A stretch of DNA of 49,817 bases, from contig DATLNZ010000154.1 of the NCBI GenBank assembly GCA_035536535.1, forward strand, positions 1 through 49,817, given 5' to 3'. A model generated the notes under the pieces. The model saw only the letters and a list, made by a program, of their open reading frames with translations, had not been told where the DNA came from and ran no database searches. The number at the start of each line of letters is the position of its first letter. Positions within the stretch are counted from its first letter, which is position 1. This stretch comes from Actinomycetota bacterium. GTDB taxonomy: Bacteria > Actinomycetota > JAICYB01. The position numbers were made by a program, and so were the translations under genes. Shown here in pieces: positions 24,143 to 32,052 of this stretch.

Positions 24143-25072
24143 ATGGATCCCAGGCAGGTGCTCATCATCGGATCGGGTCCCGCGGGCTTCACGGCCGCGG
24201 TCTACGCGGCGCGCGCGAACCTACAGCCCCTGTTGTTCGAGGGTTTCGGCTGGGGCGGACAGTTGATGATCACGTCCGACGTCGAGAACTATCCGGGCTT
24301 CTCCGACGGCATCCAGGGCCCGGAACTGATGGAGGCCTTCCGAAAGCAGGCCCTTCGCTTCGGGACCGAGATCGTCACGGAGGACGTGACACGGGTCGAC
24401 TTCTCGTGCCGCCCGTTCAGGGTCTGGACCGGTGAACGAGAGCACTCCGCAAGATCGGTGATCGTCTCGACCGGCGCGGTAGCCCGTCGCATAGGTATCC
24501 CGGGTGAAACCGAAATGACCGGCAAGGGGCTTTCCTATTGCGCGACGTGCGACGGCTTTTTCTTCAGAGGCGAGGAGATCGTCGTCATCGGTGGTGGTGA
24601 CACGGCGCTTGAGGAAGCCCTGTTCCTGTCCAAGTTCGGCTCCAAAGTCACGGTGGTGCACCGGCGGGACCAGCTGAGGGCATCAAAGATCCTCCAGGAC
24701 CGCGCGTTCGCGCACCCAAAGCTCAGCTTCGTCTGGGACTCCGTGGCGACAGGGATCGCGATGGACGGCGACAAGCTGACCGGCCTGAACCTGCGCAACG
24801 TGATTTCCGGCGAGGAATCTTTCCTGGCGGCAGGTGGCGTCTTCGTCGCCATCGGACACGACCCCGCCACGAAGATCTTCGAGGGCCAGCTGGATATGGA
24901 CCCGCAGGGTTACATCCTCACGCAGGCGCCGGCGTCCAGGACTTCGGTGGAGGGGGTTTTCGCGGGCGGCGACTGTGTGGACCACGTCTACCGGCAGGCC
25001 GTGACCGCCGCGGGAATGGGTTGCGCCGCCGCGATCGACGCCGAGCGCTGGCTGGAGTCCGTGGGTCACTGA
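24143..25072 (+). CDS. trxB: Thioredoxin reductase
   Basis: A 309-residue FAD/NADPH enzyme. The FAD motif is IIGSGPAGFTAAVYAAR (8-24), the redox motif SYCATCDG (Cys133 and Cys136), the NADPH motif VVIGGGDTALEEA, and the C-terminal FAD motif GVFAGGDCVD. It reduces thioredoxin (trxA at 26323). ATG 24143 follows AAAAGGAG. TAGTCT at 24101-24106 is a likely actinobacterial -10 (TAGnnT type). A 70-bp break separates trxB from the murJ run, so it probably has its own promoter. SigM, found between these blocks in mycobacteria, is absent. Confidence 0.96.
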   Translation: MDPRQVLIIGSGPAGFTAAVYAARANLQPLLFEGFGWGGQLMITSDVENYPGFSDGIQGPELMEAFRKQALRFGTEIVTEDVTRVDFSCRPFRVWTGEREHSARSVIVSTGAVARRIGIPGETEMTGKGLSYCATCDGFFFRGEEIVVIGGGDTALEEALFLSKFGSKVTVVHRRDQLRASKILQDRAFAHPKLSFVWDSVATGIAMDGDKLTGLNLRNVISGEESFLAAGGVFVAIGHDPATKIFEGQLDMDPQGYILTQAPASRTSVEGVFAGGDCVDHVYRQAVTAAGMGCAAAIDAERWLESVGH

Positions 25073-25116
25073 CGCCCGGACCGGCCGCACTGCCGAAGCG
25101 GTAGTCTCGGCCCCCG

Positions 25117-26256
25117 ATGCGCATCGACAGGATTGAAGCGTGGGTGTGTCACTTCCCGCTGCCCAGGCCGTTCGCGCCCTCGTGGGTGCCTGGAGTGCCG
25201 TCGGAGTCCAACTCCTGCGTCATCTACCGGATCACGACCGATGACGGCATCACCGGAACGGCGGGCGGAATAGCCGTCTTCGACGAGGCCGCCGGGTACC
25301 TGCCCGTCCTGCGCGCCTACCTGGTGGGCCGCGAAGTCACCTCGGTAGAGGACATCCTCAAGACACTGAGGTCCAGCGCCCAGATCCTCGGCTACCGAGC
25401 GTGGCACATCGAGCCGGCCTTGTGGGACATCATCGGCAAGGCGGCCGGGATGCCGGTCTACAAGCTTCTGGGGGGCGCCCGGGACCGACTCATGGCCTAT
25501 GCGTCCACAGGAGAGCTCAAGCTGCCCGAGGCGCACGTCCAGGCTTGCCTGCAGCTCCAGGAACTGGGATTCAGGGCGGTCAAGTTGCGGGTGCGGCACC
25601 CGACCGTGACCGAGGACGTGGCGGTCGTCGAGGCGGTGCGTGAGGCGTTGGGGCCGGAGTTCACCCTTATGGTGGACGCCAACCAGGGCTGGCGGGTGCA
25701 CGGGCTCGGTCCCTATCCCGAGTGGGACTTCAAGCGGGCCGTCCAGTTCTCCCGGGAGTGCGAGGACCTCGACGTGTACTGGCTCGAGGAGCCGTTGTAC
25801 CAGCACGACTACGACGGATATTCCAGCCTCCGGGCCCAGACGGACGTGCGACTGGCGGGGGGCGAGATGCTCGCCGAGCTTCACCCCTTCAGGGAACTGC
25901 TGACCCGGGGGGCTCTGGACGTCGTCCAGCCCGACGTGGCGCTGTCGGGCGGCATCCTCATGTCGCGGAAGATCGCGGTCCTCGCCGAGGCTTTCGGGGT
26001 GGAGTACGCCCCCCACACCTGGACCAACGGGCTGGGGCTCGCAGCGAACCTGCACTGCATGGGGGCGGCCCCCAATGCGACCTGGTGTGAGTACCCGTTC
26101 GAGCCGGGCTCCTGGATCCCGGAGGCGCGCGACGCCATGCTCACCGAGCCGCTCCAGGTGGACAGTGACGGATCGATCCAGGTTCCACAGGGCCCCGGCC
26201 TGGGGGTGGAGATGGACTGGGGCGCCGTCGCGGCCCACGGGCACGCGATCGGCTGA
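25117..26256 (+). CDS. Enolase-superfamily (mandelate racemase/muconate lactonizing) enzyme
   Basis: A 379-residue protein with the MR/MLE two-domain fold. Visible residues are KLR after the sixth strand (FRAVKLRV, a KxR form of the KxK catalytic pair), the metal ligands in VDANQGW, YWLEEPL and LAGGEM, and a possible catalytic His in APHTWTNG. Members abstract a proton alpha to a carboxylate, for example in sugar-acid dehydration or racemisation. The exact substrate is not predictable. It interrupts the usual trxB-trxA pair. TAGTCT at 25102-25107 lies nine bases before the ATG, with no ribosome site, which suggests a leaderless transcript of its own. Confidence 0.87.
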   Translation: MRIDRIEAWVCHFPLPRPFAPSWVPGVPSESNSCVIYRITTDDGITGTAGGIAVFDEAAGYLPVLRAYLVGREVTSVEDILKTLRSSAQILGYRAWHIEPALWDIIGKAAGMPVYKLLGGARDRLMAYASTGELKLPEAHVQACLQLQELGFRAVKLRVRHPTVTEDVAVVEAVREALGPEFTLMVDANQGWRVHGLGPYPEWDFKRAVQFSRECEDLDVYWLEEPLYQHDYDGYSSLRAQTDVRLAGGEMLAELHPFRELLTRGALDVVQPDVALSGGILMSRKIAVLAEAFGVEYAPHTWTNGLGLAANLHCMGAAPNATWCEYPFEPGSWIPEARDAMLTEPLQVDSDGSIQVPQGPGLGVEMDWGAVAAHGHAIG

Positions 26257-26284
26257 GCACCGCTGCCGCGGACCCCGCCCCTCC

Positions 26285-26299
26285 GTACACTTGCTGTAC
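26285..26299 (+). promoter_or_regulatory. Inverted repeat in the trxA promoter region
   Basis: GTACA-CTTGC-TGTAC lies 23 bases upstream of the trxA ATG. It includes TACACT, a possible -10. It could be an operator or simply the promoter; there is no independent support. Confidence 0.35.
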
Positions 26300-26322
26300 A
26301 CCAACATAGAAAGGCGGGCGTC

Positions 26323-26646
26323 ATGGCCGACGTTTCGACACTGACAGCGGACAGCTTCAACGACACGATCTCGGGATCCGAACCGGTTCTGATCGACTTT
26401 TGGGCCGAATGGTGCGCCCCGTGCAGGCAGATCGCGCCCATCCTCGACGAGATCGCGGCCGAGCAGCAGGGACGGATCCGCGTGGCCAAGATCGACGTGG
26501 ACGCCAATCCCGACCTGTCCCGGAATTTGCAGATCATGAGCATCCCGACTCTCATCCTGTTCTCTGGTGGGGAGGAGAAGGTCCGGATCATCGGCTCGCG
26601 AAACAAGGAACAGCTGCTCAAGGAGATCGAGCCTCACCTGGGCTGA
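26323..26646 (+). CDS. trxA: Thioredoxin
   Basis: A 107-residue cytoplasmic thioredoxin. The active site is WCAPC (30-34), a natural variant of WCGPC. The fold markers PVLIDFWAEW, IDVDANPDL and the cis-Pro in MSIPTLILF are present. It is reduced by TrxB encoded 1.3 kb upstream and serves ribonucleotide reductase, sulfate reduction and protein disulfides. ATG 26323 follows AAAGGCGG. The replacement of Gly by Ala in the active site may shift its redox potential slightly; this is inference. Confidence 0.95.
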   Translation: MADVSTLTADSFNDTISGSEPVLIDFWAEWCAPCRQIAPILDEIAAEQQGRIRVAKIDVDANPDLSRNLQIMSIPTLILFSGGEEKVRIIGSRNKEQLLKEIEPHLG

Positions 26647-26668
26647 GGGGCGGCGGCCCGTCCCCTCG

Positions 26669-27724
26669 ATGATGCCTTTGCAGCGTCCCCCGCTCCGCTC
26701 GGGTGCCTCTGGCGGAGCCGTGCTCGACGTCCAGGCTCGTCTTCAGGCGCTGGGTTACCCGGTCGCCTCCGTCGAGCGCGGATTCTTCGGGGGTGAGACC
26801 GAGTCCGCGGTCAAGGTCTTCCAGATCCGCCGGGGCCTGAGTCCGGACGGCATCGTCGGCGAGCTCACCTGGAGGGAGCTGGTCGAGGCTTGCCTGCGGC
26901 TCGGCAGCCGGATGCTGTACCTGCGCCGACATCCAATGCGCGGCGACGACGTCCGCGACCTGCAGCGCCGCCTCAACGCCCTCGGATTCGACTCGGGCAA
27001 GGAGGACGGGATCTTCGGCGCGGAGACCCATGCCGCCGTGACCCAGTTTCAGCGGGGAAGCGGCCTTCCCAAAGACGGGATCGTGGGCAGGGCGACGGTG
27101 GACGCCCTGAATCGTCTGGCGCGACGGATCCAGCCGGGGTCCAAGTCGCAACTGCGCGAGCGCATCTCCCGCGAGCGGGGGGGCCTTGCCGGACGCAGGA
27201 TCTATCTCGATCCCGGCCACGGCGGACCCGACGTAGGGGTCGTGACTTCTCCCGGCGTTCCCGAGTCGTACGTCGTCTACCGGGTGGCCGAGGCTGCGGC
27301 GGAGCACCTGGAGCGGATGGGAGCCCGGCCGATGATGTCCCGGGCCGTGCAACAGGGTCCGGACCTGGACCGAAGAACGCTGGTGGCCAACGAGGCCGGG
27401 ACGGACGTCGCCGTGTCGTTCCACTTCGCCTGCCGTCCGGAGTCCGGGCCCTGGGTCGCCTTTTGGTCGATGGAGGACAGCCACTCGCGGATGGGCCGGG
27501 ACCTGGCCGAGTCGGTCGGCGGGAGCCTCGAGTCATCGTTTGGGCGCAGCAGTTCCATCCTCGGCCGGAATCTCCCGTTCCTCAGACAGACGAAGATGCC
27601 GGCTGTGGTCGTCGACCTGTCCTGTCCGGGGGCCGAGCCCCTTCTGGGAGAGGATCCCTACCTCACCGGGCTGGGTGAGGCGGTGGCGTCCGGGGTATCG
27701 CACTACTTCGATTCCTCCGGCTGA
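26669..27724 (+). CDS. CwlM-like protein: two PG-binding domains plus amidase-3 fold, likely non-catalytic
   Basis: A 351-residue protein. Residues 12-75 and 85-150 are two peptidoglycan-binding domains (VLDVQARLQALGY and VRDLQRRLNALGF cores). Residues 175-350 are an amidase_3 domain: DPGHGG (His184), PESYVVYRVAE (Glu199) and VSFHFA (His252) keep the zinc ligands. The catalytic Glu position is Asp (VVVDLS, Asp316). There is no signal peptide. Both facts fit CwlM, the actinobacterial cytoplasmic amidase homologue that regulates MurA instead of cutting the wall; M. tuberculosis CwlM (Rv3915) also follows trxB-trxC. ATG 26669 and ATG 26672 are both possible. It probably works in peptidoglycan precursor control. 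Confidence 0.85.
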   Translation: MMPLQRPPLRSGASGGAVLDVQARLQALGYPVASVERGFFGGETESAVKVFQIRRGLSPDGIVGELTWRELVEACLRLGSRMLYLRRHPMRGDDVRDLQRRLNALGFDSGKEDGIFGAETHAAVTQFQRGSGLPKDGIVGRATVDALNRLARRIQPGSKSQLRERISRERGGLAGRRIYLDPGHGGPDVGVVTSPGVPESYVVYRVAEAAAEHLERMGARPMMSRAVQQGPDLDRRTLVANEAGTDVAVSFHFACRPESGPWVAFWSMEDSHSRMGRDLAESVGGSLESSFGRSSSILGRNLPFLRQTKMPAVVVDLSCPGAEPLLGEDPYLTGLGEAVASGVSHYFDSSG

Positions 27725-27767
27725 GGCGTCAGCAGGCCGTCCCGGCTGGACCGGAGCAGGGTGCACC

Positions 27768-27783
27768 ATCCTGACATCAGGAT
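27768..27783. promoter_or_regulatory. 16-base palindrome upstream of the aminotransferase
   Basis: ATCCTGA-CA-TCAGGAT is a perfect inverted repeat in the 76-base gap between the cwlM-like gene and the aminotransferase, 17 bases before the ATG. It suits an operator for a dimeric regulator. It is not a terminator, since no T-run follows. Confidence 0.45.
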
Positions 27784-27800
27784 CAGGCGACAATGGACCG

Positions 27801-29042
27801 ATGCGCCGTCCTACTGATCCGCACCGCGACCTGTTCGCTATCCGCACCGCCTCGATGGGCGGGTCCGAGATCCGGGCGCTGTTCGCGGTCCTCAACCGTC
27901 CGGAGACCATCTCGCTGGCCGGAGGGGCCCCCTGGCTGGGGGCACTGCCTCCCGACAGGGTCGCCGACTACGTGGCTTCGGTCCTAGCCACCGACAGCGC
28001 CCGCGCGCTCCAGTACGGACCCGCGCAGGGGCTGCCCGAGCTCCGCGAGTCGCTTGCCGGCGCGATGGCGCTGGAAGGGATCGAGGCCGACCCCCGCCAC
28101 CTGCTGGTCACGGACGGTGCGCAGCAGGCGCTGGAGCTGCTCGCCAAAGTCTTCGTGGACCCCGGGGACGTGGTGCTGGCCGAGGCGCCGACCTACGTGG
28201 GAGCCATTCAAGCTTTCCGGTCCCATCAAGCCGACGTCCGCGGGCTGGCCATGGACGACGAGGGGCTGCGCGTGGAGGCGCTGGAAGAGGCTCTGGCCGC
28301 TCTCGGGGCGGAGGGGCGCCGGGCCAAGTTCCTTTACCTGGTCCCGACGTTCCAGAACCCCAGCGGGCTGACGCTGGCGGCCGACCGCAGGGAGCAGGTT
28401 CTGGAGCTGTGCGCACGGCACGATCTCCTGGTCATCGAGGACAACCCCTACGCGATGGTTCGCTTTGAGGGAGAGCCCGTGCAGGCGCTGTCGGCGATCG
28501 CCCCCGACCAGGTCATCTACCTCGGCACCTTGTCCAAGGTGTTCTCTCCCGGGATGCGCATCGGCTGGATCTGGGCGCCCGAGCTGGTCCTTCGGAGGCT
28601 CGAGCTGATGAAGGAGGCGGCGAACTTGTGTTCGTCCTCGTTCACCCAATTGGTCGCCGACGCATACCTGCGCTCCGGACACTCGCAGTCCGACCTGGAC
28701 CTGATCCGGAAGGTCTACAGGGAGCGGCGTGACGCGATGATCGACTCCGTAGCCCAGCACTTCCCCGCCGAGGCCGTTCTTAGGCCTCCCGAGGGCGGAC
28801 TGTTCTGCTGGGCGGAACTGCCGGCGCCGATGGACACCAAGTCGATGCTCCCGCGTGCGCTGGAGGCAGGAGTGGCCTACGTCCCGGGGACCGCCTTCTT
28901 CCCGGAGCCGGCGCGGGGGCGGGCCTATATGCGGCTCAACTTCTCGTATCCGTCGCCCGAGGCGATCGAAGAGGGCGTCCGGCGGCTCGGTGTGGTGGTC
29001 CACGAAGAGATGGAGCTGGGCCGCGGGCTCGGCCTGAGCTGA
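27801..29042 (+). CDS. PLP-dependent aminotransferase (class I/II, LysN/MocR-like fold type I)
   Basis: A 413-residue enzyme. The PLP-binding Lys lies in GTLSKVFSPGMRIGW. The family signature NPSGLTL, the PLP-ring contact VIEDNPYAMVRF and the phosphate-anchoring Arg region agree. It is closest in style to 2-aminoadipate/kynurenine-type aminotransferases (KAT/AadAT branch), but the substrate is not certain. It has no N-terminal GntR-type DNA-binding domain, so it is not a full MocR regulator. ATG 27801 gives the usual start (RRPTDPHRDLFAIRTASM); the frame upstream is open into cwlM but would be spurious. It is followed after 13 bases by the Ddl-like gene, probably in one operon. Confidence 0.88.
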   Translation: MRRPTDPHRDLFAIRTASMGGSEIRALFAVLNRPETISLAGGAPWLGALPPDRVADYVASVLATDSARALQYGPAQGLPELRESLAGAMALEGIEADPRHLLVTDGAQQALELLAKVFVDPGDVVLAEAPTYVGAIQAFRSHQADVRGLAMDDEGLRVEALEEALAALGAEGRRAKFLYLVPTFQNPSGLTLAADRREQVLELCARHDLLVIEDNPYAMVRFEGEPVQALSAIAPDQVIYLGTLSKVFSPGMRIGWIWAPELVLRRLELMKEAANLCSSSFTQLVADAYLRSGHSQSDLDLIRKVYRERRDAMIDSVAQHFPAEAVLRPPEGGLFCWAELPAPMDTKSMLPRALEAGVAYVPGTAFFPEPARGRAYMRLNFSYPSPEAIEEGVRRLGVVVHEEMELGRGLGLS

Positions 29043-29055
29043 CCGCGGAGGCATG

Positions 29056-30003
29056 ATGGCGCGCGTCGGGGTGGTCCGCGGCGGCCGGTCGCTGGAAAGA
29101 CAGTTCTCGCTGGACTCCGGCCACAACGTAGCCACCGCTCTGCGGTCCGCCGGCCACGAGTCCCTCGAGCTGGACGTGGACGAGAACCTGACGCAGTCCC
29201 TGCGCGGGATGGACTGCGCATTTGTCGCCCTGCACGGCCGCGACGGGGAGGACGGGACGATCCAGTCGGTCCTGGACGCCTTCGCCATCCCCTACACCGG
29301 CTCGGACAGGCTCGCGTGTCACCTCTGCTTCGACAAACCGGTGGCATCCGGGGTCCTCCGCCGGGCCGGCATCGCCACCCCGGACTCCTTCGTCGTGCAC
29401 GCGGAAGCCGTGCGGCACATGGGCGCCGGCGCCGCCATGGGGGAGGCCGCCGGGCGACTGGGCTATCCGATCGTCGTAAAACCCGCCACACAGGGGAGCG
29501 GGCTGGGCGTGGGAGTCGTACGGGAGCCCGAAGAGCTTCCCGCAGCCGCCATGACCGCCTTCAACAACGGCGACCGCATCCTGCTCGAGCGCTTTATCCA
29601 GGGGGTGGAGCTTGCGGTCACGGTGCTCCAGGAACCGGGCCGCCGGCCGCGGGCGCTTCCCCCGGTGCAGATAAGCACCGAGGGCGTCTTCGACTTTCGC
29701 GCCCGCGTGACACCGGGGGCGGCGACCTACACCTGTCCGGCGGATATTCGTGAGGAACTGCTCGAGGCCGCCTGCGGGGTGGCGGTTTCGGCCTTTGAAG
29801 AACTCGGCGCCCGGGACTTCGCCCGCGTAGACCTCATCGTGTCCGAAGAGCGGGGAGCGGTCGTGCTGGAGGTGAATCCCTGTCCGGGACTCACGGAAAC
29901 GTCCCTGCTTCCACTCGCCGTTCGCGCTTCCGGCGGCTCCTTCGAGGACTTCGCGTCGTCGGTAGTTGACGCCGCCATCGTCCGGGGAGAAGCAGCCCAC
30001 TAA
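29056..30003 (+). CDS. D-alanine-D-alanine ligase family protein (ATP-grasp)
   Basis: A 315-residue ATP-grasp ligase. FVALHGRDGEDGTIQSVLD is the Ddl N-terminal signature. KPATQGSGLGVGVV is the ATP-binding loop region, and DLIVSEERGAVVLEVNPCPGLTETS the C-terminal metal site. It probably joins D-Ala to D-Ala or to a similar carboxylate for peptidoglycan or a related peptide. It lacks some usual segments of housekeeping Ddl and lies away from mur genes, so it may be a paralogue. ATG 29056, four bases after GGAGG, is preferred to ATG 29053. It is convergent with parB, with six bases between stops. Confidence 0.87.
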   Translation: MARVGVVRGGRSLERQFSLDSGHNVATALRSAGHESLELDVDENLTQSLRGMDCAFVALHGRDGEDGTIQSVLDAFAIPYTGSDRLACHLCFDKPVASGVLRRAGIATPDSFVVHAEAVRHMGAGAAMGEAAGRLGYPIVVKPATQGSGLGVGVVREPEELPAAAMTAFNNGDRILLERFIQGVELAVTVLQEPGRRPRALPPVQISTEGVFDFRARVTPGAATYTCPADIREELLEAACGVAVSAFEELGARDFARVDLIVSEERGAVVLEVNPCPGLTETSLLPLAVRASGGSFEDFASSVVDAAIVRGEAAH

Positions 30004-30009
30004 GGCACT

Positions 30010-30888
30010 CTAGGTACCTTCACTGCCACTCTGCGTGACTTGAGGGCGCCCGAGCAGCACCGAAGTGATGCGCTCGAGGTCGTCGCGGGAGCCGAAGGAT
30101 ATGACCACCCGTCCCCGGCCACGGCCGACCTCCACCTGAACGACCGTGCCGAAGTGATCCGAAAGTGTCTCCTCCAGGTCCGGGAACTTCCCCCGCCGGC
30201 GCTTTAGAGAGGAAGCCGGTCGGTCGGCCCTGGGCTCGCCACTGCGCCGGGCGAGCTCCTCGACCTGACGGACGGTCAGCCCTTCTTCGACGGCCTTCCG
30301 CGCCAGGTCCTCCAGCAGTCCCGGGTCCTTGACGGCGAGCAGAGCCCTCGCGTGTCCCGCTGTCAGCAGGTTCTCCGCCAGCAGGGCGCGCACGGACGCG
30401 GGCAGGTCCAGCAGGCGCAGGGTGTTGGTGATGTGGACCCGGCTCTTGCCAACGCGACGGGCCACCTCCTCCTGCGTGATCTCAAAGAGGTCGACCAGGT
30501 TGCGGTAGGCATGGGCCTCCTCCAGCGGCTGGAGGTCCGAGCGCTGCAGGTTTTCCACCAGGGCTTGTTCGAGCGCGCCGCGGTCGTCCGTCTCCCGTAC
30601 CAGGGCGGGAATGCGCTTGACCCCCGCCAGGCGAGAAGCCCGGAGGCGGCGCTCCCCCATCAGCAGCTCATACAAACCACCCTCCACCGAGCGCACGACC
30701 ACGGGTTGAAGTAAACCAAGTTCCTTGATGGACGAGGCCAGCTCCTCCAGCTCCGACTGGACGAACTCCTGGCGCGGTTGGCGTGGGTTGGGGCGAATCT
30801 CGTCCACGTCGAGCTCGACTATGCGAGCGTCGGAGGTCGTGGGCAGCAGCGCGCCCAGACCCCGGCCCAATCCCGGACGTCTGCTCAT
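30010..30888 (-). CDS. parB: Chromosome partitioning protein ParB
   Basis: A 292-residue CTPase and DNA-binding protein. The N-terminus is RRPGLGRGLGALLP, the ParA-activating motif. The ParB/Srx domain has PNPRQPRQEF and the CTP-binding motif GERRLRASRLAG. A helix-turn-helix region (ITQEEVARRVGKSRVHITNTLRLL) recognises parS. The C-terminal dimer domain is present (VISFGSRDDLERI). The ATG overlaps the stop of parA (ATGA), as usual. ParB loads on parS and spreads, and ParA moves it to segregate origins. A parS-like site lies at 32755. Confidence 0.95.
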   Translation of the reverse strand: MSRRPGLGRGLGALLPTTSDARIVELDVDEIRPNPRQPRQEFVQSELEELASSIKELGLLQPVVVRSVEGGLYELLMGERRLRASRLAGVKRIPALVRETDDRGALEQALVENLQRSDLQPLEEAHAYRNLVDLFEITQEEVARRVGKSRVHITNTLRLLDLPASVRALLAENLLTAGHARALLAVKDPGLLEDLARKAVEEGLTVRQVEELARRSGEPRADRPASSLKRRRGKFPDLEETLSDHFGTVVQVEVGRGRGRVVISFGSRDDLERITSVLLGRPQVTQSGSEGT

Positions 30889-32030
30889 GTCTCCTCCTCG
30901 GTCCAATCCTGCGCGGGCTCGTGGTGTCTGACGTCTGCGTCGCCGGCGATCTCGTCCCCGACCGTGACGGCCCCGGCGACTTCCAGGTCGGGTGCGCCAA
31001 CCGAAGCCTCTACGTGTGGGGGCGAGGACAGTTGCGTCTTCATTTGTGGCTCTGCGCGGTCGCTCTCAGGCTGTCCCGGAGTCGCCTGGAGGGCCCTCTC
31101 GTGCCGCGCAGTGTCAGGCTCCCCTCCGAGTGACTCCGCATGTCCCGATCCCGCCTCCGCCGACGGCCGCGGCCCCGCGGTCGCGCTCGAGGGTTCGTGT
31201 GCATCGGTAGCTGTGGGCCGGGGACCGTCCGGCGCGCTGATGCTCTCGGATCCTGCGGACGCCTCTACCGGTGGACAGAATCTCGCGGCAAACTCTTCCG
31301 CCAGCCAGCGGTAGGCCAGGGAGCCGCGGGACGAGGGGTCGTAGACGATCGCCGGCTGCCCATAGGAGGGCGCTTCCGAGAGCCGCACGCTTCTCGGGAT
31401 GACCGTGGCGAATACCCGGTCACCGAAATAGGATCTGATCTCGTCCGCGACCTGCTCAGACAGCTTCGTGCGCGCGTCGTACATCGTGAGGACGATGCCG
31501 CCGATCTCCAGTGATGGGTTCAGTCCGGTCCGGACGAGCTCGATATTGCGCATGAGCTGGGTGAGGCCCTCCAGCGCGTAGTACTCACACTGCATCGGCA
31601 CGAGCATCGTATGGGCGGCCGCGAGCGCATTCACCGTCAGGAGGCCCAGCGACGGCGGACAGTCGATCAAGGTGACTTCGTATGCGTCCTCCAACGTATC
31701 CAGAGCCACCCGCAGCTTGGTTTCGCGAGAGAATGCGGGCACCAACTCCAACTCGGCCCCCGCCAGGTGGATCGAAGAAGGCAGGATGTCCAGCCTCTCG
31801 TAGTCGGTGGACCGCACCACGTCCGCGGGATCGGCTCCCGAGACCACCACGTCGTAGATCGAGGAACTCAGTTCCCTGTGGTCCACGCCCAGGCCGGTGG
31901 TCGCGTTCGCCTGGGGGTCGAGGTCGACCAGCAGCACACGATGGCCCAGTTCTGCCAGCGCCGCAGCCAGGTTCACGGCCGTCGTAGTCTTTCCGACGCC
32001 ACCCTTCTGATTCGCAATCGCGAGTCGCAT
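30885..32030 (-). CDS. parA: Chromosome partitioning ATPase ParA with long C-terminal tail
   Basis: A 381-residue protein. Residues 1-260 are a normal ParA: deviant Walker A KGGVGKTTTAVN (9-20), Walker B LIDCPPSLG, and DLDPQANATTGLG. ATG 32030 has GGGGAGG six bases upstream; a longer frame to 32288 runs into rsmG and is spurious. After the core (ending near FAARFCPPV) comes a tail of about 120 residues rich in Ser, Glu, Asp, Pro and Ala (AGPRPSAEAGSGHAESLGGE). ParA proteins are usually 250-300 residues, so the tail is unusual and probably disordered. It might bind a polar or cell-division partner. Confidence 0.93.
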   Translation of the reverse strand: MRLAIANQKGGVGKTTTAVNLAAALAELGHRVLLVDLDPQANATTGLGVDHRELSSSIYDVVVSGADPADVVRSTDYERLDILPSSIHLAGAELELVPAFSRETKLRVALDTLEDAYEVTLIDCPPSLGLLTVNALAAAHTMLVPMQCEYYALEGLTQLMRNIELVRTGLNPSLEIGGIVLTMYDARTKLSEQVADEIRSYFGDRVFATVIPRSVRLSEAPSYGQPAIVYDPSSRGSLAYRWLAEEFAARFCPPVEASAGSESISAPDGPRPTATDAHEPSSATAGPRPSAEAGSGHAESLGGEPDTARHERALQATPGQPESDRAEPQMKTQLSSPPHVEASVGAPDLEVAGAVTVGDEIAGDADVRHHEPAQDWTEEET

Positions 32031-32052
32031 CCGCGACCTCCCCGGTTCTGCG

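Noticed and set aside
25066-26637. 523-codon minus-strand frame opposite the enolase-superfamily gene and trxA
   Set aside because: It is antisense to two well-supported genes and has no motif.
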